Source: Flaccisagitta enflata
Taxonomy: Eukaryota > Chaetognatha > Sagittoidea > Aphragmophora
Assembly (NCBI GenBank): GCA_965153355.1
Contig: OZ231128.1
Coordinates: 25,172,001-25,236,000 of the forward strand
Reading direction: 5' to 3'
DNA: 64,000 nt
Below are positions 1-64,000 of the stretch, in pieces (the first letter of the stretch is position 1; each line of letters starts with the position of its first letter). Under the pieces are notes generated by a model. The model did no database searches and had not been told where the DNA came from. It saw only the letters and a program-made list of their open reading frames with translations. The translations under genes were made by a program, and so were the position numbers.

Positions 1-299
1 TCCATAAGCAGATAAAACTTTGGCTCAAGAGCTATCTAGTGGTGAAAACCGCATGTCAATATCTCATTTCGTTAAGATTTGACAGCCGTTTAAAGGTAAC
101 AGGGTATGAATCATTGAATGAAAAAATATCATCATGATCATGACAGTCACACAGTTAGAGACTGGAGCGAAGTAGATAGCGGCGGGATAAATCGATTTTT
201 GCAAGTTTCTACCTTCAAAAGTATTACAACTACAAACATTTGTCACTTATACGAGGTTTTTTTCCAAACAAGGCCAACACCTATAAGTCGCGTGCGAGA

Positions 300-525
300 C
301 TTACAGACTAAGAATGACTTAGACTGACTTAGAATGACTTAAAATGACTTTCAATGACTTAGAATGACCTAAAATGACCATAAAGGACTTAAATTGACTA
401 AAAAACCTAATGACCAAAAATGACTTAGAATAACTTAAAATGACTTAAAATGACTTAATATGACTTAGAATGACTCAAAATGACTTAGAATAACTATTAA
501 TGACTTAAAATGACTTAAAATGACC
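300..525. repeat. 10-bp tandem repeat (TGACTTAAAA-like)
   Basis: About twenty imperfect copies of TGACTTAAAA/TGACTTAGAA run head to tail, with single-base variants and small deletions. Confidence 0.85.
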
Positions 526-544
526 TAAGGGTTGACATTATATT

Positions 545-645
545 ACAAAAAAGTAAAGTGTGACGGACCGACGGACGGACGGACCGACGGACCGACGGAC
601 GGACCGACAAAGCGGGGTGTAGAGTCGCGTGCACGCGACTAAAAA
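545..645. repeat. GGAC-rich tract plus perfect 18-bp palindrome
   Basis: A (GGACCGAC)-type tract is followed, after about 15 bp, by AGTCGCGTGCACGCGACT at 623-640, which equals its own reverse complement, and then AAAA. Related modules occur near 5095-5170, 12393-12455, 24216-24337 and 58689-58752, and without the hairpin at 37681-37753. Confidence 0.8.
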
Positions 646-849
646 CTCATCTTTTACTCCCTCTATTATAGCATTGGAAAAAAATCTGAACAGTATCTGG
701 GTCCGCGACGGAGGGGGGTTGAAGATCAGTAATTTATTAAGATACAACTGTAATAAGATTCTGCTTTGTCAGTTATTTCGCTATAAGTCTTTATATTTAG
801 AGCCTCGCACAAAGTTTCATGCGATCCGTTAGTCAGCAAAATAATGCAT

Positions 850-1440
850 GTTTTTCACTTTTAAAACTAGTAAGGTAGTTAGGTGGTGACTGGATTACTG
901 AATATGGTGTGCATATGTTAGTTAACTGCATTTAGAGCTCTGTGCAGTTTTATTAAATTGGTTAAAAATGTGTTCATAAGTTTTCACTTTTAGGCTGTGC
1001 TGGTTGGGTGGTAGGTCGGTTTGGCCAGTTAGCATGCTCAACATTTATAAATCACATACATGTGTAGAGTCCTTCCATTTAGGACTCCATACCAAATTTC
1101 AACGAAATGGTTGAAAAACGTGAATATGCACATTTTCCTTTTAGGCTGGTAGGGTTGGGTGGGCTGGTTGACAAGATAATTAATGTGCTATGTTGAGTTC
1201 TTCTATTTAGAGACTCCATGCCAAATTTCAACCAAATTAATTGAAAAATGACAAAGTTATGCAAGTTTTTCACTTTTTGGTCGAAGGTGTAGTGGTAAGT
1301 CAATTTGTGGTTGCATGTCAATGCATATAAATCACACATATGTTGAGTCCTTCCATTTGAGACTCTTACCAAATTTCACAAATGGTTGAAAATGCCAAAG
1401 TTAAACACATTTTTCACTTTTAGGCCGGTAGGCTGGTTGG
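850..1440 (+). repeat. 162-bp-type satellite, array A (degenerate)
   Basis: Several diverged units carry the markers TTTTCACTTTTAGGCTG, CATGCTNAA, GAGTCCTTCCATTTAG and CAAATCGGTTGAAAAATG. Unit lengths vary because of deletions. It is the same family and orientation as the array at 3735-4566. Confidence 0.8.
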
Positions 1441-1662
1441 GCCGGTTGGGTTGGTCGGATCACAAAAATCGGATAGGATGTAAAGCGCCTTACCCTAGTA
1501 CAACTTCCCACCAAATATGAACCAAATCGGTCAAAGCATAAAAAAGTTATCTATTTTTTAAAAGTGTTCACGACGCCGACAACGACGACAACAACGACGA
1601 CGACACCCACCCGGCTTGAATTATAGTCCGCGTCGGAATGATATTCCGTCGCGGACAAAAAG
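1437..1662 (+). repeat. Terminal module of satellite array A
   Basis: Starts near GGTTGGGCCGGTTGGGT and includes GGATGTAAAGCGCCTTACCC, a CGACGACAACAACGACGACG triplet tract, and ends AATTATAGTCCGCGTCGGAA followed by a TTCCGTCGCGGACAAAAA-like end. A near-identical module closes array B at 4566-4790. Confidence 0.8.
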
Positions 1663-2087
1663 CGCGCCTCAGACCTATAGAATTTTCTGCCACCCTGCCT
1701 ATAAAATATCTGTAAAACCTTCATAAAACCATATTTTATATATATTGCAAAATTGCACAAAAAACTTTTTGTGGTCACACAACAGTATGCTGTTTTTTTT
1801 AACTAAATGTTTTGAAAAATTAAATCGAATAAACAATTTTGAATGTATATTTTTTTATATCAATTTTTTTGATTTTTTCAGATCTCCCTGCCTAAAAAAT
1901 CTCCAGCTGCCTAAAAGCATTGATTGCGTGCTTGGGCACTTTGTTGTACCCTGGCTACGCGGCAGCCTAGCAGAATCGGCACCTGTGGTCATAAAACAGA
2001 CCCGCTATATAAGTAACAGTATTTGTTACCGTTTTGCGCACATGTATATGCCCTAATAGACAGATTACCAAGGAGGCTATATTATTA

Positions 2088-57722
<55,635 letters not shown>

Positions 57723-59299
57723 CTGAACAAATTACACAAGAGAGTATCTGTATGTAACAATAGCCGCAAAAGCGTCAGATGATCAGCGGTACCAGTGAAG
57801 AGGAGAATTTCCTCCTTGTGAATTGTCGGGAAAAAAGTCGAAGTCAGTCTTCGACTTTTTGACATATTCGAGAGAAACAGGGTCTTCATTTTCTCATGGG
57901 GAAGTTGCGGGTCTCTTCCGGCTGATTGGTCCCTCAAACGAAATTGATAGGGCAAGTAAATTTAATAATTCTCTTTCATTTGGCGCCAAGCAGAATGCTC
58001 TACGACAAATATTTTTTGCGTTATGATTTTTTAAAGATTTATTGAGGAAAATTGCGGATTGAATTTTTTTCGATTTTTTATGATTTTAAATAGGATCAAA
58101 AAAGGAGTGTATTTATATTTGTTTGATCATGCAAATACAAGAAAATATGTTTATGAGCATAGCTGCTCATCTGTGAGGGTGTCTTGGAGGATTCTAGCTC
58201 ATTTAGCTCAATTTCTTTTTTTTTATGTGATAAATGAATAGATATTTTGATATATGTTTAAGAAAGCAGATACAAAAAAGCATATCAGTGAGTATGACTG
58301 CTCATCTGTGAGGGTGTTTCTAAGCATTTTAGCTCACTTACCTCATTTAACTCAGTCTTTTTTTTTCTATTTTTAATGGGATAAATAAATGTTTTGATAG
58401 GAGCATGTAAATACAAGAAAGCATGTCAGTGAGCATAGCTGATTGTCTGGTTGAGTGATTTTGAGCATTTTAGCTCATCTAGCTCATTTGGCTCAGTCCT
58501 ATTTTTCTCTGATTTTTAGTGCAATCAATACATACAATTGCTCTTGATTTGATCTAATAGAACAAGGCTGGATACGCGGCTACCTTAGTCGCGTGCGGGT
58601 GGGCAGGGGCAGTATTTGAGTTACTAAAGCACTTGGGCAAGTGCAGCGAGGCCAAAGACCGGAAAAACATCAAAAAAGTAAAATGGGGACCGACCAACCG
58701 ACCGACCGATGGACAAATCGGGGTGTAGTCTCGCGTAGCACGCGACTAAAAAATGATTTTCAGTGACTAAAGACAAAAGCTTGTTGTCTAGGCTCTAAAG
58801 GGAATTATAAAAAAAATCTTGGCGCTTTTGGCAACAAGCGTGGAAATTTGCATATAGGCTCAGTTTTTGGTGCTGAACAAGACTGGGATGGGTACACATT
58901 CAAATTTTGAGTGTACCCATCTAAAAAATGCATTTTTTTCAAAAAAAAATTTTCAAAACCATGCTGTCGCTAGACCCATAAACCGATTTGTATGAAATTC
59001 TAGGCAAAGTTAGATATGCCTTTTATCTACTTGCATGCAAAATTTCAGCCAAATCGGTTCAGTACAAGCGGAGATATTGCATTTTAAAGTCTAGGCCTAC
59101 TTTTTGAAAAAGGGCTATGTTTCATTTTTTGAGTAAAATTTTGAATTTTTTAGCTGTGAGTCTGAAATTTGTTTTTGGCATGTATAATGACATTATTTAC
59201 CTAAAAATGAAAAAATTTTTAAAAAATCTTGTATATTTTTCATTTTTCGGCTAAAAATCCAAAAATTGGGTTCTAAAATTTACACCCAATTTTGAAAAA
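57723..59299. other. Gene-free: dispersed repeats
   Basis: The PI3K exon 5' of 57722 was not found here. It holds a repeat shared with 36400-36720 (CATTTGGCGCCAAGCAGA), three AGCATAGCTGCTCATCTGTG units at 58150-58460, and a GACC tract with a TCGCGTAGCACGCGA hairpin (58689-58752). Confidence 0.5.
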
Positions 59300-61440
59300 T
59301 GGCTAACACAGGGAAAAAATATGAAATCTAGGTGCCCACTTGAGGTATTAGTTCTTAGTAAGTGTACAAACCTAATTCCAAAGTTTCAAGAGGGTACAAT
59401 GACCCAAAAAGCCAAAAAAACCTTTCACAGTCTGCAAAAACAGGTCTCAAAATTTTGCACTTTTGGATACCCTGGGCTTTATGGCGCTGGTACGCCCAAA
59501 CAACTTGAGACAGCTTTACCAAATTTGGCATACAAGTTCTCAAGGTTCAGGCGCTTCTTCATGCAAAATTTTGGATACCTGGCTGAATTTTAAGTACCTT
59601 TTTTTTCAAAAAAATGCTCAAAAAACGCTCAAAAAATCCAAAATTTGGTTTTTTTTGCCATATAGGCTATTCTATGACCATCAGGATCATGAAATTTGGC
59701 ATGAACAAACATGTGCCCCACATGAACACATATGTCAAATTTCAAAAGCCTGGGTTTAATACTTTTGGAGATATTCTGTTTTAAAATTTTTCAAAATTTT
59801 GCATTTTTTGATTTTTGGTATTTTTTTGAAAAAAATGAAAAATATGCTTGCCAATTTTGTGAAAATGGACTTGCTAATTCATGTGAAGTGTATCAACCTA
59901 ATTCCAAAGTTTCAGAGGGGTACGATGACCCAAAGAGGCTAAAAAATGTTTCAAAGTTAGAAAAGAAGGTCCCAAAGTTTTGCATTTTTGGACACCCTTG
60001 GATATTTGGTAACGCTACGGCTAAACAACTTGAGACAACTATACCAAATTTGGCATACAAGTTCTCAAGGGTCAGGCGCTTCTTCATGCAAAATTTTGGA
60101 TACCTGTGTGACTTGTAAATGTTGTTTTTTAGCAAAAGATGCCCAAAAAATGCTCAAAATAACCAAAATTTGTTTTTTTTTGGGTACATATGCTATTCTA
60201 AGACAGTTGGGATCACAAAATTTGGCATAAATATACTAGTGCCCCACGTGAACACACATGCCAAATTTCAAAAGCCTGGGTTTAATTGTTTTGGAAATAT
60301 TCAATTTTGAAGTTTTTCAAAATTTTGCGATTTTTTTAATTTTGACCTTTTTTTTCAAAAAATGAAAAATATGCTTGCCAATTTTGTTAAAATGGTCCTG
60401 CTAATTCATATAATATGTAACAACCTGATTCCAAAGTTTCAGAGGGTACAATGACCCTAAGAGACTAAAAAATGTTTCAAAGTTGAAAAAAACAGGTCCC
60501 AAAATTAGGCATTTTTGGACACCCTGGGATATTTTGTAACACCATAGCCAAACAGCTTTAGTTAGCTACACCAAATTTGGCATACAAGTTCTCATGGTTC
60601 AAGCGCATCTTCATGCAAAATCTTGATCAACTGCGTGATTTCTAAGCATTTGATAGAGTTGTGTCCGGTGGTTTCCATGGTATTCTACTCTTTGATTTCT
60701 TTTGTAAACAAAGTTCCCCCATGAGTTATTAAGAAAACTATGAATAAAAAAGTCCGCTGAAAAATAGAAAGAAAAAGAGCGTGAAAAAAGCTTACCGTAA
60801 GAACCGTCAAAAATTATTTTCCATCTATTCTTCCGTCTGAAAATTAAAAAACCGCTTGACCAAAACATTTCTGGAAGTATAGGGTAATACCCCAAAACTA
60901 AGCTCTTGCAGTGAAGTGATTTCCTGCTCATGTGTGGTTTTCTAGCAAAAAGTGCCCAAAAAACGCTCAAAATAACCAAAATTTAGGTTTTTTGTGCATA
61001 TATGCTGTTCTAAGATGTTCAGGATCACGAAATTTGGCATGAATAAACAAGTGCCCCACATTACCACACATGTCAAATTACAAAAACCTGGGTTTAACAG
61101 TTTTGGAGATATTCAGTTTTGAAATTTTTTCAAAATTTTGCGTTTTTTGAGATTTAACATTTTTTTGAAAAAAGAAATGAAAAATATGCTTGCTGATGTT
61201 AAGAGAATGGACTTGCTAATTCATATAAATTGTATCAACCTAATTCCAATGTTTCAGAGGGGTACAATGACCCAACGTTCAAAGTGGAAAAAAAATTCTC
61301 AACATCTTGCATTTTTGGACACTCTGGGATATTTGGTCCCGGTAGGCCCAAATGACTCAAATGAGCTTTACCAAATTTAGCTAACAAGTTTTTAAGGTTC
61401 AGGTGCTTCTTCATGCAAAATTCTGAATACCTATTTGATT
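59300..61440 (+). repeat. 526-bp satellite, forward array
   Basis: The marker CCAAAGTTTCAGAGGGTACA (variants) recurs near 59380, 59905, 60431 and 61247. The first two steps are 525-526 bp, and the last is longer by about 290 bp, an insertion at about 60640-60930. CAAATTTCAAAAGCCTGGGT and GCATACAAGTTCTCAAGGTT are further markers. Confidence 0.88.
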
Positions 61441-63360
61441 TCTAGGCATTATTCTTTAGGAAATGTGGTTTTTGGGCGCAGTTGCTGTTCTAGGACCCTC
61501 AGGGTCATGAAATTACAAGCATGGAGTGCTGCTCATGTGATTTCAAATTTATTATTTGTCAATACAAAAGAGGCGGTAGTTTTTAATTTTTTAGATATCA
61601 TTTTTAAAATTTCTCCTAAGAAAAAAATTTTTATTTTGCTACCTAGATATGATCGTGTCCTACATGATCTACTACTCGACTAAAAAAAAAAGCCGCACCC
61701 TATTTTGAGTTGATGTATAAGAAAAAAAAATTGTTTGCACATTTTTCTGTTAAAGTGATTTGAAAGATTTTTGAATTTTCTTTCATTCTAGACCAATCCC
61801 AGATCTGTATCTCAAACGGTTTAGGAGCCATAAGGCAGAACAGCCAATTGTTTTATTCAACATCAACTAGTTTGACAAATATTAATCTTACCAGGATTTT
61901 CTAATTTGATCCAAAAAGATGCATTTACACTTATCATGTTTACTGATGCTGTTGCACTTTTTACTTGTGTAGTAAGATTCTAAAAATAATTTCTCATTAA
62001 AATTTTTGTTCCCCTGAATAAAGTCAATGCATTTGATACACAGTAATCATCCCAGGAATCAGGTCTTTCAATCGAAATGTATAGCTCTGCAAAGAAAAGC
62101 ACTATTTTGGTAAAATGCACTTTTTTCATAGGGATTGCGAAACTGAAATAGGCAACATTCTTACTCAAATCAATGCCATTTCTAAATGAAAAAAGATAGC
62201 AATACCGGATTGGCGCCAAATGAAAGATCTTTTCAAGAGCTTTCTAATGGTCTAAGATTTTGATTAGTTTTTTTGAAATTTAGTATGACAATTTGTCATT
62301 TAAAAGTGCGGCTTTTTTAATGAGTCGGGTAGTATTATGAACATTTTTTTATGAGAATCAATATTTTCACTTTATCTTTAAAAAACTGAATTGAATTAGG
62401 GATCACTTAAAAATTTTTGCTGAAATTTGATTAAAAATTAATGATTTTCACAAAATTTATTTTTGAATAAAGATAGTTGAACAAAAGTAGGTATTAGGAA
62501 ACTGTAAAAACTAAAACTTTTTAACAAAACCAAATGCACATCCATAACACTGATAATAACTAATTATCACTTTTAGTTATAAACAGGCAATAATGCTCAG
62601 AAAAGATTATTTTGGTTTATCTTACATGATTTGAATTTGTATATTCTAATATTATGTACAAATTCAGAGATTCGTCATTTCAAATATTCACATTATAAGC
62701 AGTTACAGACGGTTTTTCTTTTATTCAGATACAGAGCTACCTTTTTTATGTCCACCCGGTAGAAGTAAGAAATAAGCATTTCTATCGAAGTGGGACTTGT
62801 GCTTCAACTTAAGATGGTAGTTTCTACCATTCCTGTCACACCGACAACTAAATCTTTCAAGACACCGGCCCCCTAAACCCCTGGGGGTCGCTTATAGTCT
62901 ACTTCTTGATCTCTTCCGCGATCACGGCTTCGCAACGTGTGGAACGAAACCACAATGAAAAATATTTCCCTTTCCGTAGCATCATTTGCTGATAATCATT
63001 GAATCTTTTTTTTTGAACACTGAACCATTGAAAATTAAGTTTATGTAGGTTGCAACTTATCAGCAAATTGGCATTGTTATTTATTTGTTCTTTTTTCCAA
63101 CAATGAATTGACCATTCTATGGTTTTTTTAAATCAGTCACTTGACTGTATCTTGATTGTGTTTGTTAATTTATCAAACCGTATATTTCATGAGAAGCTGT
63201 GATGAATTCAGTTGTGATGAATTTGTATTTTGTTTTACCATGTTAGTAAAAAAAAAAGGGATAAAACTATTTAGCTAGTCAAGCCAATTTTGAGGGCTAA
63301 CTTAGTCATTTTGTAGCTAAATACGCATGCTAGTTCTAATTGTTTATATGGCCTAGCCCA
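61441..63360. other. AT-rich stretch, no gene seen
   Basis: Spacer between the forward and inverted satellite arms. I see no ORF, element end or RNA gene. Confidence 0.45.
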
Positions 63361-64000
63361 AGACTATTGCACCTATAATTCTAAAACTTTACATGTGGGT
63401 TCATGTGGGACACATGTCTATTCATGCCAAATTTCATGATCCTGATGGTCACAGAATAGCGGAAATGGCCAAAAATACCATATCTTGGATTTTCAAGCGT
63501 TTTTTTGAGTATTCTTTGTGGAAAAACAGTAATAAAAATTGAGGCAGGTATCCAAAATTCTGCCTGAAGAAACGCCTAAACCTTGAGAACTTGTATGCTA
63601 AATTTTGTAAAGCTCACTGAAGTTGTTTGGGCATACCAGCACCAAATAGCCCAGGTTGTCCAAAAATACAAAAATTTGAGACCTTTTTTTGCCAACTTTG
63701 AAAGGTTTTTCTGGCTTTTTGGGTTATTGTACCCTCCTGAAACTTTGGAATTATGTTGGTACACTTCATGTGAATTAGTAAGTTCATTTTTGAAAAATTG
63801 GCAAGCCTATTTTTGAATTCATATTGAAAAATGTCAAAAAATCCAAAATTACACATTTTTGAAAAAATTCAAAATCAAATTTCTCCAAAACTACTAAACC
63901 CAAGCTTTTGGAATTTTGCATGTGAGTTCATGTGGGGCACATGTTTATTCATGCCAAATTTCATGATCCTGATGGTCATAGAACAGTTAAAAAATACGGC
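63361..64000 (-). repeat. 526-bp satellite, inverted array
   Basis: The same family as 59300-61440 but in opposite orientation: CATGCCAAATTTCATGATCC at 63424 and 63951, 527 bp apart. It continues beyond the window. Confidence 0.85.

Noticed and set aside
62860-62945. GC-richer island in AT-rich DNA as a tRNA or exon
   Set aside because: No cloverleaf could be drawn, and the frames are short or stop early.

Overview
The window is nuclear DNA of a ciliated eukaryote, most likely an invertebrate animal or a close holozoan relative. The evidence is GT-AG spliceosomal introns, a class II phosphoinositide 3-kinase, an RFX1/2/3-type transcription factor and a set of animal-type motile-cilium proteins. 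I cannot name the species. The DNA between exons is very rich in microsatellites, minisatellites and foldback or MITE-like elements.

Layout. One long minus-strand gene, a class II PI3K (PIK3C2 type), crosses nearly the whole window. I reconstructed twelve phase-consistent exons from 57722 down to 2125, covering the end of the Ras-binding/C2 region, the C2 domain, the helical domain and the kinase core. It runs off the left edge before the end of the kinase domain. Its intron at 6060-40599 (34.5 kb) contains eight plus-strand genes packed head to tail: RAB28 (7852-9464), CFAP298 (10110-13213), ZMYND10 (13459-15754), DNALI1 (15979-18089), DNAI2 (18423-21259), CFAP91 (22524-28076), a PIERCE1-like gene (28349-30533) and a UBE2U-like E2 (30711-34396). 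A ninth plus-strand gene, an RFX transcription factor (41569-46261), lies in a second PI3K intron (41136-46848). Every exon chain adds up to a whole number of codons; the only non-GT donors needed are two GC-AG introns.

How the genes fit together. ZMYND10 and CFAP298 are dynein-arm assembly factors, and DNAI2 (outer arm) and DNALI1 (inner arm) are dynein subunits that need such factors. CFAP91 belongs to the radial-spoke-base complex, PIERCE1 is a protein of the inner doublet wall, and RAB28 is a ciliary/BBSome-linked GTPase. RFX factors activate ciliary genes through X-boxes, and a perfect palindromic X-box sits at 7551-7563, about 290 bp before the first gene. The window therefore reads as a physically linked motile-cilium module, with a candidate master regulator beside it, nested antisense inside a lipid-kinase gene. 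This is the main discovery candidate.

Right part. From 46.8 to 57.7 kb the 5' exons of the PI3K are scattered among long tandem repeats and mobile elements, including three copies of one MITE with perfect 9-bp target duplications. From 57.7 to 64 kb I see only repeats, including a 526-bp satellite present in both orientations. No rRNA, tRNA, CRISPR array or prokaryotic feature was seen.
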